Source of the DNA: JAICUY01 sp038250515
GTDB taxonomy: Bacteria > Chloroflexota > Limnocylindria > QHBO01
Assembly: GCA_038250515.1 (NCBI GenBank)
Contig: JBBSCG010000043.1
Coordinates: 1 to 16,191, forward strand
Direction: 5' to 3'
Length of the DNA: 16,191 bases
The position numbers and the translations under genes were made by a program. Shown here piece by piece: positions 6,557-13,418 of the stretch. How positions within the stretch are numbered: position 1 is the stretch's first letter; every line of letters begins with the position of its first letter. Below the pieces are notes generated by a model, which searched no databases, was not told where the DNA came from, and saw nothing but the letters and a program-made list of their open reading frames with translations.

Positions 6557-7069
6557 TCAGACCGCCTTGAACTGCTCGAACGGCTGCCTGCAGTCGGCGC
6601 AGTGATAGATGGCGCGACACAAGGTCGGTCCGAACGGATTCTCGAGGGTGGTATTGCGTGAGCTGCAGTAGGGGCAGGTCGCGATCGGCAGCACGGCCAG
6701 CAGCTCATCCGCCTCGAAGGCCGATGCCGACGGCGCGGCCCCGAGCGCCACCGGCGGCGCGAAGCCGCTCGTCCGCAGCTTCTCGCGCCCTTCGGCCGTG
6801 ATCCGATCCGACGTCCAGGGCTCGGCGAAGCTGACCTCGACGGTCACCTGGTCGGCCAGGCCGCGCAGCCGTTCGGCGATGTCGTGCTGCATGACCTCGA
6901 TGGCCGGGCAGCCCACGAAGGTCGGCAGGAGCTCGACGGTCAGGCGCGGTCCATCGAACGTCGCCGAACGAATGACGCCCAGCTCCACCAGGCTGATCGT
7001 CGGGATCTCGGGGTCCGTGACCTCACCGAGCGCTTCCCAGACGGCCTGTTCGCGCGTCAGCGTCACCAC
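6557..7069 (-). CDS. paaD: Phenylacetyl-CoA epoxidase maturation protein PaaD
   Basis: PaaD (PaaJ in some species) is needed for an active PaaABC epoxidase, probably in Fe-S or di-iron assembly. The 170-residue product has an N-terminal DUF59/MIP18-type domain (VTDPEIPTISLVELGVI, then TFVGCPAIEVM with C54) and a C-terminal zinc-ribbon-like segment, C132xxC135 and C157xxC160, around the PaaD-typical FGPTLCRAIYHC. Start is GTG at 7069; the start GTGGTGA overlaps the paaC stop, and GAGGGGG lies just upstream. GTG at 7066 is an alternative. It is the last gene of paaABCD. Confidence 0.95.
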   Translation of the reverse strand: MVTLTREQAVWEALGEVTDPEIPTISLVELGVIRSATFDGPRLTVELLPTFVGCPAIEVMQHDIAERLRGLADQVTVEVSFAEPWTSDRITAEGREKLRTSGFAPPVALGAAPSASAFEADELLAVLPIATCPYCSSRNTTLENPFGPTLCRAIYHCADCRQPFEQFKAV

Positions 7070-7863
7070 GTTGCCCCCTCCTCGGAGCGTGCCACCATGG
7101 TGAACTGGCCATGCAGCCAGCCGAACTCATCGGTCCGGCGGGTGCGCCCGTCCACCGGCACGGCGGCGTCTTCCACGGTAAGACCCAGCTCGGCCAGCAC
7201 AAGACGCACGCGATCGAGCCAGCGCTGGCGCAGCGTGTCGAACGGTTCCGGGAGGATGCCTGAGCTCACCAGCTCGGCTTCTCCGTCCAGAGGCGTGAAG
7301 ATCGCCTGCGCATCGGGCCAGGCACGCTGGAGTGCGGCGGCCAGCCGCTTGCTGGCGGAGCCCGTCGCGAGGCGTCGCAGCCATGCGTCGATGTGCATCC
7401 GGTGATAGGTCTCCTCGCGACGCATCTTGGCCGCCAGGTTGGCGAGCGGCTCGTACGAGGAGCGCGCCAGCGCGGCCAGGCGAGTCGCATCGGCCGTCTC
7501 GTACAGGTAGCGCCGGGCGATGGTGAAGGCCCAATCGCTGCGCGCGTGGTTCATGAGCGCCGCGTGTCGGAAGTCCTCCGCGGCGCGACCGAAGGCGATG
7601 GCGTCCGCGTCGGCATCGGTCAGTTCGGCCAGAAGGCCGTACAGCGCGCGGGCATGCCCGATCTCGTCCTGGCTTATCGAGCTCATCGCCACGTCCTCCT
7701 CGAGCATCGGCGCAATGCCGGTCCATTCGGAGTCCCAGAAGCCGATCACGAACTCGTCGTCGGCCACGCTGAGCAGCAGCTCGGCGAGCGCCGCCCGGGT
7801 GATGGCGTCCAGCTCGACCTGCGTTGATGCATCAGCTGCATCGGTCCGGCCAAGGCGACTCAT
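7063..7863 (-). CDS. paaC: Phenylacetyl-CoA epoxidase structural subunit PaaC
   Basis: PaaC forms the heterodimer core with PaaA in the multicomponent epoxidase that makes ring-1,2-epoxyphenylacetyl-CoA. The 266-residue protein is a ferritin-like four-helix-bundle paralogue of PaaA. It has SISQDEIGHARALYGLL (E67xxH70) and MRREETYHRMH (H154), and helix-rich flanks. In the characterised enzyme PaaC is structural and does not carry the working di-iron site. The ATG at 7863 overlaps the paaB stop as ATGA and has a strong GGGGGAGGGG just upstream. The gene then overlaps paaD. Confidence 0.95.
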   Translation of the reverse strand: MSRLGRTDAADASTQVELDAITRAALAELLLSVADDEFVIGFWDSEWTGIAPMLEEDVAMSSISQDEIGHARALYGLLAELTDADADAIAFGRAAEDFRHAALMNHARSDWAFTIARRYLYETADATRLAALARSSYEPLANLAAKMRREETYHRMHIDAWLRRLATGSASKRLAAALQRAWPDAQAIFTPLDGEAELVSSGILPEPFDTLRQRWLDRVRLVLAELGLTVEDAAVPVDGRTRRTDEFGWLHGQFTMVARSEEGATW

Positions 7864-8159
7864 GTCCCCTCCCCCGCTCGCGCCTTTGCCGCTTCGAGCT
7901 TGTGCTTGATGATGTAGCCGCCCGGCTTCTTGAATGATCGATCAAAGGGCGGCTGCAGCAGGTCGAGGTCGTCGAGCTCGGTGATCGCGTCGCGTGCCAC
8001 GATCCATAGCCGATGGCTCTCCTGCCGTCGGCCGTAGAACTCGCGTGCGTAATGCATGGCCAGCTCCTCGTCGGGCGCCCGCACGCTGCCACCGTGGATC
8101 ATTGGGTCACCCTCCGACTCCTGGCGGAAGACTTCCCAGACGCGTTCGGGCTCGGTCAC
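7860..8159 (-). CDS. paaB: Phenylacetyl-CoA epoxidase subunit PaaB
   Basis: Small bridging subunit of the PaaABCE complex, 99 residues, the normal size. The family pattern is clear: WEVFRQESEGDPMIHGGSV, APDEELAMHYAREFYGRR, and the C-terminal FKKPGGYIIKHKLEAAKA. Start is GTG at 8159, 7 bases after the paaA stop, with GAGG close ahead. The stop overlaps the paaC start. I see nothing unusual in the protein. Confidence 0.95.
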   Translation of the reverse strand: MTEPERVWEVFRQESEGDPMIHGGSVRAPDEELAMHYAREFYGRRQESHRLWIVARDAITELDDLDLLQPPFDRSFKKPGGYIIKHKLEAAKARAGEGT

Positions 8160-8166
8160 GGCGCCT

Positions 8167-9084
8167 CTAGGCTGCGGCGCTTGCCGATCCGGAAATGGCG
8201 TCGCGTACCCATTGCGTCTGGGCGTGGTTGAAGCGGCGGAACTCGAGGCGCTCCTGCGACTTCGGACCGTGCCCGGTCACCACGCTGCGCAGCTCGTCCC
8301 AGTCCGGCTCGGTGTAGTGCCAGCGTCCATCGGCGGCGTCGTGACGCAGCTCGGGATCCGGAATGCTCAGCCCGAGCTCCCGGATGCGCGGGACGTAGAT
8401 CGACAAGAACTCCTGGCGCAGCTGCTCATTGCCCTTGGCCTTGATGCGCCAGTGGAGATCCTTGTCCGTGGCCGGGTCGGTCGGTGGGCCGTGCATCTGC
8501 ATCAGCGGTCCCCACCATCGGTCAAGCGCGTTCTGCACCAGGGCGCGCTGCGATGCGGTGCCGTTCATCATGGTCAGCACCACGTCGCGCCCGTGCATGA
8601 TATGGACGCTCTCTTCCCAGCAGATCTTCTTCATGGTGCGGGCATACGGCGCGTAGGAAGAGTCTCGCAGCGCCTGCTGGCTGACGATCGCGGCGGCGTC
8701 GACGAGCCAGGCGATGATTCCGACGTCGGCCCACGACTCGGTCGGATAGTGGAACACGTTGTGGAACTTCGTCTTGCCGGCCATCAGGTCGGCGAGCATC
8801 TGCTCGCGCGGCTTGCCCAGGTCCTCGGCGACGCGATACAGCAGCTGCGCGTGCCCTACTTCGTCCTGCACCTTGCTGGTGAGAGCCAGCTTGCGGCGCA
8901 GCGTGGGTGCTCGCAGGATCCACTCGCGCTCGGGCAGCACACCCATCAGCTCGGAGTTGGCGTGCATCTCGACGAACTTGAGCACGGCAGCGCGATACTC
9001 ATCGGTCATCCAGTCATCGGCCTCAACCTTGCCGCCCGATCCGACGTGGGCGTAGAAGGCTTCGGCGCGTTCGGTCTCGTTCAT
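8167..9084 (-). CDS. paaA: Phenylacetyl-CoA epoxidase catalytic subunit PaaA
   Basis: Di-iron oxygenase subunit that epoxidises the aromatic ring of phenylacetyl-CoA, first committed step of aerobic phenylacetate breakdown. The 305-residue product has the ferritin-like di-iron ligand set: E45 (HANSEL), E75xxH78 (VQDEVGHAQLLY) and E158xxH161 (WEESVHIMHG). The family-typical KFHNVFHYPTESWADVG segment lies at 106-121. The frame is open to 9177, but the ATG at 9084 has GGAGG 5 bases ahead and starts the normal N-terminus (MNETERAEAF), so the longer form is rejected. The reductase paaE and the ligase paaK are not in the window, so electrons must come from a reductase encoded elsewhere. Confidence 0.96.
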   Translation of the reverse strand: MNETERAEAFYAHVGSGGKVEADDWMTDEYRAAVLKFVEMHANSELMGVLPEREWILRAPTLRRKLALTSKVQDEVGHAQLLYRVAEDLGKPREQMLADLMAGKTKFHNVFHYPTESWADVGIIAWLVDAAAIVSQQALRDSSYAPYARTMKKICWEESVHIMHGRDVVLTMMNGTASQRALVQNALDRWWGPLMQMHGPPTDPATDKDLHWRIKAKGNEQLRQEFLSIYVPRIRELGLSIPDPELRHDAADGRWHYTEPDWDELRSVVTGHGPKSQERLEFRRFNHAQTQWVRDAISGSASAAA

Positions 9085-9106
9085 GTCCACCTCCGCGGTT
9101 CGACTA

Positions 9107-9112
9107 AGGGTA
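9107..9112 (-). promoter_or_regulatory. Possible -10 element of the paa operon
   Basis: TACCCT (9112-9107) would start transcription near 9100, leaving a short leader of about 16 bases that holds the GGAGG of paaA. There is no convincing -35. The alternative is read-through from the PRC-like gene upstream. Confidence 0.35.
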
Positions 9113-9140
9113 CTGCAAGACCGATGCGAACCGGCGACGC

Positions 9141-9395
9141 TCACTCGTGCGCGACCGATTTCAGCGGCCGATGCCAACGTTCGTAGGCTTCGTCGGCGCT
9201 GGCATCGACCAGCACCCGCTGCGCCGATTCGACCGTCACCGCGTCGATCGGCAGGTACAGGTCGACCGGCGGCAACCCGACCGTGCGTACCAGCAGGTAA
9301 TCGACGAAGACCGCATCCACCACAGCGATGCGCCGCCCGCGGTTTCCCATCACCGTTGCGCCGACCGATGCCGGGCGGGATGCCTCGTGGTCCAT
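9141..9395 (-). CDS. Small PRC-barrel/DUF2171-like protein
   Basis: An 84-residue protein of unknown function. The pattern VGATVMGNRGRRIAVVDAV, then YLLVRTVG, DLYLPIDAV and VLVDASADEA, resembles the small beta-barrel fold of PRC-barrel/DUF2171 proteins, with a trailing YERWHRP. It has no signal peptide or membrane segment. The frame stays open to 9539 upstream, but the ATG at 9395 is preferred because the fold begins just after it and TACCGT lies 6 bases ahead. It is codirectional with paaA, 56 bases upstream, and divergent from the SGNH hydrolase gene. A link to phenylacetate breakdown is not supported by anything seen. Confidence 0.65.
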   Translation of the reverse strand: MDHEASRPASVGATVMGNRGRRIAVVDAVFVDYLLVRTVGLPPVDLYLPIDAVTVESAQRVLVDASADEAYERWHRPLKSVAHE

Positions 9396-9401
9396 GGGCG
9401 A

Positions 9402-9407
9402 ACGGTA
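9402..9407 (-). promoter_or_regulatory. Leaderless -10 element of the PRC-like gene
   Basis: TGC-TACCGT (hexamer 9407-9402) ends 6 bases before the ATG at 9395, including a TGN extended -10. No Shine-Dalgarno is present. It shares a 43-base divergent region with the promoter of the SGNH gene. Confidence 0.5.
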
Positions 9408-9427
9408 GCAGTCCACAAGCATCGGCC

Positions 9428-9433
9428 TATCAT
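9428..9433 (+). promoter_or_regulatory. Leaderless -10 element of the SGNH hydrolase gene
   Basis: TATCAT (5 of 6 to consensus) ends 5 bases before GTG at 9439. It overlaps the TTG at 9433, which is the other possible start, and so argues for GTG. Confidence 0.5.
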
Positions 9434-9438
9434 TGGAT

Positions 9439-10260
9439 GTGCAGTCACCATGGTTCTCCCGGCTGGTTCGTGTCGGGCTGTTGGCAGTCACCGCGCTCGG
9501 CGGCGTGATCGTCGTGCAGCTTGTGCGGCTGCGACGCATGGAGTTTTTGCCACTCCATCCGGGGTTCTACATCAGCCATCGCGTCCTGCCCGTCGGTCGC
9601 TCGCCGGACCCGGCTGTGCCGCCGCTTCGGCTGTTGACGTTCGGCGATTCGACCACCGCCGGCGTCGGCGTCGACCAGCCGGAGGACGCGCTGCCGATGG
9701 TGATTGCCAGGTGCCTGGCGGACGCCGAAGGCCGCAGTGTGCGGGTGCTCAACTTCGGCTGGTCCGGTGCGCGCGTCGGCGATCTGGTACGCGACCAGCT
9801 TCCGAGAGCCCGCCGATCGCTGCGCGAGGGCGAGCCGCCGTGGCTGCCAACCGCCGATGTGGTGGTCATCGTCGCCGGCGCAAACGATGCGACGCATCGT
9901 GCCGGTCTCCGTCGCTTCCGAGCCGACACGCGCGCCGTGCTCGAGACGGTATGCGTCAGTGCTCCCGGCGCGCGCGTCGTGCTGGCCGGCATTCCACGCT
10001 TCCGCGGCGCGCTGCCACAGCTCGAGCCGTTGATCTCGGTGGTGGACGCGTACGCCATCCCATTGCGGCGCATCCAACGACAGGAGGCGGGCCGTGCCGG
10101 CGTTGCCTTCGCCGCTCTGGCGGACGATGTTCCGCGCTTGGCGATGCAGCGCGGGGCGTCGGTGAGAGAGGTTCTGGCGTCGGACCGATTCCACCCCTCG
10201 CCGCTCGGGTATCGCCTGTGGGCGGAAGTGATCTTCGCAGCTCTGCCGAAGCCCTACTGA
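9439..10260 (+). CDS. Membrane-anchored SGNH/GDSL hydrolase
   Basis: Serine esterase/lipase-type hydrolase of the SGNH fold; substrate unknown. The 273-residue product begins with a short basic stretch and one hydrophobic segment (about residues 9-29, LVRVGLLAVTALGGVIVVQL), so it is likely anchored with the catalytic domain outside. Block I is LLTFGDSTTAG with Ser71, block II has Gly in NFGWSGA, block III is AGAND with Asn149, and block V is SDRFHPS with Asp249 and His252. All four catalytic elements are therefore present. GTG at 9439 is chosen over TTG at 9433 because the -10 overlaps the TTG. Its stop overlaps the stop of the molybdoenzyme gene by 7 bases, tail-to-tail. Confidence 0.9.
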   Translation: MQSPWFSRLVRVGLLAVTALGGVIVVQLVRLRRMEFLPLHPGFYISHRVLPVGRSPDPAVPPLRLLTFGDSTTAGVGVDQPEDALPMVIARCLADAEGRSVRVLNFGWSGARVGDLVRDQLPRARRSLREGEPPWLPTADVVVIVAGANDATHRAGLRRFRADTRAVLETVCVSAPGARVVLAGIPRFRGALPQLEPLISVVDAYAIPLRRIQRQEAGRAGVAFAALADDVPRLAMQRGASVREVLASDRFHPSPLGYRLWAEVIFAALPKPY

Positions 10261-11789
10261 ACGGTCACTCGAACGGTGTGGTAGCCGCGGGCGCCGTCGG
10301 GCGGTGGTCGGCTCGGCTCCGAAGACTGCGTCGTGCCAGTGCCATCGGTGGCCCGGACTCGAAGCACGTGCTCGCCGGCAGAGGCGGGCCATCGGTACAC
10401 GAACTGGACCCAGGTCGCATCCGAGATCGGCGCGGACAGCTCAGCGGCGTTCCAGGCGCCGTCGTCCACCTGCACCTCGACTTTACGGATCCCGCGATCG
10501 GGCGCCCAGGCGACACCTGCGACGGGAACCCTGCCGCTGCTCGGGCTTGCTCCAGCGCGCGGCGTGTCGATGCGTGACTGCGTCAGAATCGGTCCTTCCT
10601 TCGACCAGCCGAGGGGAATCCAATACGCATCGAAGGCCTCGAGGGTGGTCAGCTGAATATTTGTCAGCCACTTGGTCGCGCTGACGTAGCCGAACAGGCC
10701 CGGCACGATCAGCCGGGCCGGGAAGCCATGCTGCGGCGGCAGGGCCTCGCCGTTCATGCCAACCGCGATCATCGCCTCGCGGTTCGGCGCATCCAGCCAG
10801 CTCGTCGGAAATCCCGCGGTCCAGCCGTCGAATGCGCGGCCGACGACCTGCGTCGCGCCGTCATGCACGCCTGCCTGGGCCAGAACGTCGGCGAGCCGAA
10901 CGCCGGACCACAGCGCGTTGCCGACAAGATTGCCGCCGACCTCGTTACTGACGCAGGCAATGGTCACGTACTGCTCGAACTGTGGCATCGCCAGCAGCTG
11001 GTCGTAATTGAGCGTCAGCGGACGATCGACCATGCCGTTGACCGTCATGTCCCAGCGCTGTGCATCCAGGCGCGGCGTCAGGAGCTGCGTGTCGATGCGG
11101 TAGAACCCCTGGTTCGGTATCACGATCGGGGTGATTCCCGGGACGTCGAGGCTCGCGGCTGCAGGAAGCGGTGGCTGACTCACGGATGGAGCCGGCAGCC
11201 GCGGGAGATTTGCCGCCCGTGTCTCCTCGCGTTCGAGCAGCAGCCTGCCAATTCCCCCACCGATCACCGCGACGCCCGCTACCGCCAGCGAGGTACCGAT
11301 GAACCGGCGCCGCGCCCAGTTCGGCATCTCCGCTTCGCGAGCATGAGGCGTGGCAAGCGCTAACAACCAGCGCACGACCGTGAGTGCGACGAGCACCGAC
11401 AGGCCGGCAACCACGGCGGCCAGGATCGGGTCGATCAGCGGATCGCGCAGGGCGGCATACAGGCCCAACGCGCCGAATGCGCCGAAGCCCAACCGTGACC
11501 AGCCGGGCCGTGTCCGCGCCAGGACGCCGAGACTCGCCGTCACGAGCACGGCGACCGCTGCGACCAGCAGGCTCAGCACCAGCTTGTCGGCCGTGCCGAC
11601 GAGATCGACCACCAGCTGCTTCGCCCCGGGCGGCTGCAGCGAGATCAGCAGTTGGCCGACGGCAATGACGACCGACGGCGCACCGGGCAGCACGCCCGCG
11701 ATCAGCTCGGCCAGCGCGATCCCGGCGCCGCCCGCCACCGCACCCGCGAGCGCGGCGGCGCCACGGCCGGGGACAGCGTTGACTTTCAC
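10254..11789 (-). CDS. Membrane-anchored sulfite-oxidase-fold molybdopterin oxidoreductase
   Basis: A 511-residue molybdenum-cofactor enzyme of the SUOX/YedY (MsrP) class; substrate unknown. Residues about 12-147 carry four or five hydrophobic helices. A further helix (about 166-185) follows an RRRFIGTS motif, which resembles a twin-arginine signal embedded within the protein. The molybdopterin domain (about 215-395) has Cys279 in VTIACVSNEVGG as the expected Mo-thiolate ligand and PPQHGFPARLIVPGLFGYVSATKW (347-374) as the cofactor pocket. The C-terminal Mo-co dimerisation, Ig-like domain covers about 415-510. No paired His suggests heme in the membrane part, so it is not an obvious MsrQ fusion. 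Start is GTG, with TACGCT 7 bases ahead. It lies 56 bases downstream of msrB on the same strand. Confidence 0.92.
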   Translation of the reverse strand: MKVNAVPGRGAAALAGAVAGGAGIALAELIAGVLPGAPSVVIAVGQLLISLQPPGAKQLVVDLVGTADKLVLSLLVAAVAVLVTASLGVLARTRPGWSRLGFGAFGALGLYAALRDPLIDPILAAVVAGLSVLVALTVVRWLLALATPHAREAEMPNWARRRFIGTSLAVAGVAVIGGGIGRLLLEREETRAANLPRLPAPSVSQPPLPAAASLDVPGITPIVIPNQGFYRIDTQLLTPRLDAQRWDMTVNGMVDRPLTLNYDQLLAMPQFEQYVTIACVSNEVGGNLVGNALWSGVRLADVLAQAGVHDGATQVVGRAFDGWTAGFPTSWLDAPNREAMIAVGMNGEALPPQHGFPARLIVPGLFGYVSATKWLTNIQLTTLEAFDAYWIPLGWSKEGPILTQSRIDTPRAGASPSSGRVPVAGVAWAPDRGIRKVEVQVDDGAWNAAELSAPISDATWVQFVYRWPASAGEHVLRVRATDGTGTTQSSEPSRPPPDGARGYHTVRVTVQ

Positions 11790-11796
11790 GTCCGGC

Positions 11797-11802
11797 AGCG
11801 TA
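11797..11802 (-). promoter_or_regulatory. Leaderless -10 element of the molybdoenzyme gene
   Basis: TACGCT (11802-11797) ends 7 bases before the GTG start at 11789. The same hexamer and spacing precede thrS. No Shine-Dalgarno is seen. Confidence 0.5.
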
Positions 11803-11845
11803 CGCCACGCTCGTGACGGTCGTGTGTCGGCCGCTACGCCAGCGG

Positions 11846-12244
11846 CTAATTCTTTGGATCGAGCGTCAGTGCCGCGGAGTTGATGCAGTAGCGCTCGCCG
11901 GTTGGCTGCGGGCCGTCCGGGAACAGATGGCCCAAGTGGCCGCCGCAGTTGGCGCAGTGCACCTCGGTGCGGGTCATGAACAGGTTGCGATCCGTCTGCG
12001 TCTCCACCGCGTTCGGATCAGCCGGTGCGTAGAAGGACGGCCAGCCGGAGCCGGACTCGAACTTGGTGTCCGAGCGGAAGAGCTCGGTGCCGCAACCGGC
12101 GCATCGGTAGATGCCCGGCGTGTGCTCATCCCAGTAGGCACCGCTGAATGCGCGTTCGGTGGCTTTCTGGCGCAAGATCTGGAACTGCTCGGTGGTGAGG
12201 TCAGCGCGCCATGCGGCGTCGCTCTTCGAAATCTTGGTCGTCAT
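11846..12244 (-). CDS. msrB: Peptide-methionine (R)-S-oxide reductase
   Basis: Reduces the R epimer of methionine sulfoxide in proteins. The 132-residue product has the MsrB zinc site, C48xxC51 and C97xxC100, the core SGSGWPSFYAP and HLGHLFPDG, and the catalytic Cys120 in RYCINSAAL. The position that often carries the resolving cysteine (SGCGWPSF in E. coli) is Ser66, so regeneration probably uses another cysteine or direct reduction. The frame is open far upstream (to 13777), but that is shadow of DUF72. ATG at 12244 starts the normal N-terminus and has TAGCCT 7 bases ahead. It is divergent from the DUF72 gene and upstream of the molybdoenzyme. Confidence 0.96.
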   Translation of the reverse strand: MTTKISKSDAAWRADLTTEQFQILRQKATERAFSGAYWDEHTPGIYRCAGCGTELFRSDTKFESGSGWPSFYAPADPNAVETQTDRNLFMTRTEVHCANCGGHLGHLFPDGPQPTGERYCINSAALTLDPKN

Positions 12245-12251
12245 GCGGTCA

Positions 12252-12257
12252 AGGCTA
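12252..12257 (-). promoter_or_regulatory. Leaderless -10 element of msrB
   Basis: TAGCCT (12257-12252) ends 7 bases before the msrB ATG, without a Shine-Dalgarno. It lies in the 120-base divergent region shared with the DUF72 gene. Confidence 0.5.
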
Positions 12258-12352
12258 CGCCGATTTGATGAACAACCGATGACGACACGGCCGACTACGT
12301 CAAACGTCGTATGCCTGACTCCGAGATTGCAGTCGAATGCAGGCGCCGTGCC

Positions 12353-12358
12353 TACACT
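12353..12358 (+). promoter_or_regulatory. Leaderless -10 element of the DUF72 gene
   Basis: TACACT ends 6 bases before ATG 12365. A TTGCAG at 12327-12332 could act as a weak -35 but with a long 20-base spacer. Confidence 0.5.
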
Positions 12359-12364
12359 TGCCTG

Positions 12365-13366
12365 ATGAACCACGACCCGGGCTCGGAAGCGGCGGCCGAG
12401 CGTGCTGAATCGATCGCCGAGACAGCGCGCGAGCCACTGCACGTCGGTCGAGCGAGCGTTCGGATCGGTACCGCGTCCTGGACCGATCCGACCATGACCA
12501 AGCCCGGGGTGTTCTATCCGCCCGGTGCCGACAGCGCCGAACAGCGGCTGCGCTACTACGCGTCGCTCTTCCCGGTCGTCGAGGTCGACGCGACGTATTA
12601 CGCGCTGCCGACCCGACAGATGGGCGAGCTGTGGCTCGAGCGCACGCCGCCGGAGTTCACGTTCGACATCAAGGCCCACGCGCTGATGACTGGCCAGCCG
12701 TCGGAGGTCAAGAGGCTGCCCAGGGAGCTCCGCGAGGCGCTGCCGATGGAGCTGCAGGGCAAGGCGCGGATCTACGGCAAGGACCTGCCGCGGGAGCTGC
12801 TCGACGCGATCTGGGGGGCGTTTCGTGATGGCATCCTGCCGCTGCATTCCGCCGGGAAGCTCGGCGCCGTCTTCCTGCAGTACCCGCGCTGGTTCTTCCC
12901 CTCGAACGAGAGCCGTGACGCGATCGTCGAGGCGAAGGAGCGGCTCGGCGACATCGCCCTGGCGGTCGAATTCCGCAACGCCTCTTGGCTGAACGAGAAG
13001 AACGCGGAGCGGACGATCGACTTCCTCGAGAAGCACGAGATTCCGTTCGTGATGGTCGATGCGCCGCAGGGCATGCGCTCGTCGCTGCCGCCGGTCACCG
13101 CGGTGACGTCCCCCGACCTGGCCATCGTGCGGTTCCATGGACGTCGCACCGAGACCTGGGAGGCGAAGGGCATCCCGGTGGTCGAGCGCTTCCGCTACCT
13201 CTACTCGCGTGACGAGCTTGGCGAGTGGGTGCCGCGTATCCGCGAGGCGGCCGAGCAGGTGAAGGACGTGCACGTCCTGATGAACAACTGCTACGCCAAC
13301 TACGGCACCACCAACGCACGCGAGATCGCAGACATGCTGGAGGCGTCCGGATCCGGCGGCGCGTGA
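12365..13366 (+). CDS. DUF72 (YecE-like) family protein
   Basis: A 333-residue member of the DUF72 TIM-barrel family, whose biochemical role is not established. Family marks are RIGTASWTDPTM, FYPP, YYASLFPVVEVDATYYALP, FTFDIKAHALMTG, a central LGAVFLQYPRWF, LAVEFRNASWLN, and near the C-terminus VHVLMNNCYANYGTTNA, where many relatives have a FNN-type motif. There is no signal peptide. The frame runs upstream to an ATG at 12311, but the 18 extra residues lack family character and TACACT stands 6 bases before the ATG at 12365, so the shorter form is preferred. It is a single-gene unit, divergent from msrB and convergent with the phosphatase gene. Confidence 0.94.
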   Translation: MNHDPGSEAAAERAESIAETAREPLHVGRASVRIGTASWTDPTMTKPGVFYPPGADSAEQRLRYYASLFPVVEVDATYYALPTRQMGELWLERTPPEFTFDIKAHALMTGQPSEVKRLPRELREALPMELQGKARIYGKDLPRELLDAIWGAFRDGILPLHSAGKLGAVFLQYPRWFFPSNESRDAIVEAKERLGDIALAVEFRNASWLNEKNAERTIDFLEKHEIPFVMVDAPQGMRSSLPPVTAVTSPDLAIVRFHGRRTETWEAKGIPVVERFRYLYSRDELGEWVPRIREAAEQVKDVHVLMNNCYANYGTTNAREIADMLEASGSGGA

Positions 13367-13391
13367 CAGGCAAGCTGTCATTCGTCGAGAT

Positions 13392-13413
13392 CGCGGCCGA
13401 GAAGCGGGCCGCG
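13392..13413. terminator. Hairpin between convergent DUF72 and phosphatase genes
   Basis: CGCGGCC-GAGAAGCG-GGCCGCG is a perfect 7-bp stem with an 8-base loop, inside the 52-base gap between two stops. No T tract follows on either strand, so a bidirectional transcript end or 3'-end stabiliser is plausible but not certain. Confidence 0.45.
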
Positions 13414-13418
13414 GTAGA

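Noticed and set aside
5617..6570. Plus-strand open frame opposite the 5' part of thrS
   Set aside because: Same reason: no motif, and the minus-strand gene accounts for the conservation.
8056..9186. Plus-strand 376-codon frame opposite paaA and paaB
   Set aside because: Composition typical of an antisense frame; the minus strand encodes intact PaaA and PaaB with catalytic residues.
9147..10577. Plus-strand 476-codon frame overlapping the SGNH gene in another frame
   Set aside because: Very Arg-rich, spans several unrelated genes, and the SGNH frame carries all catalytic blocks.
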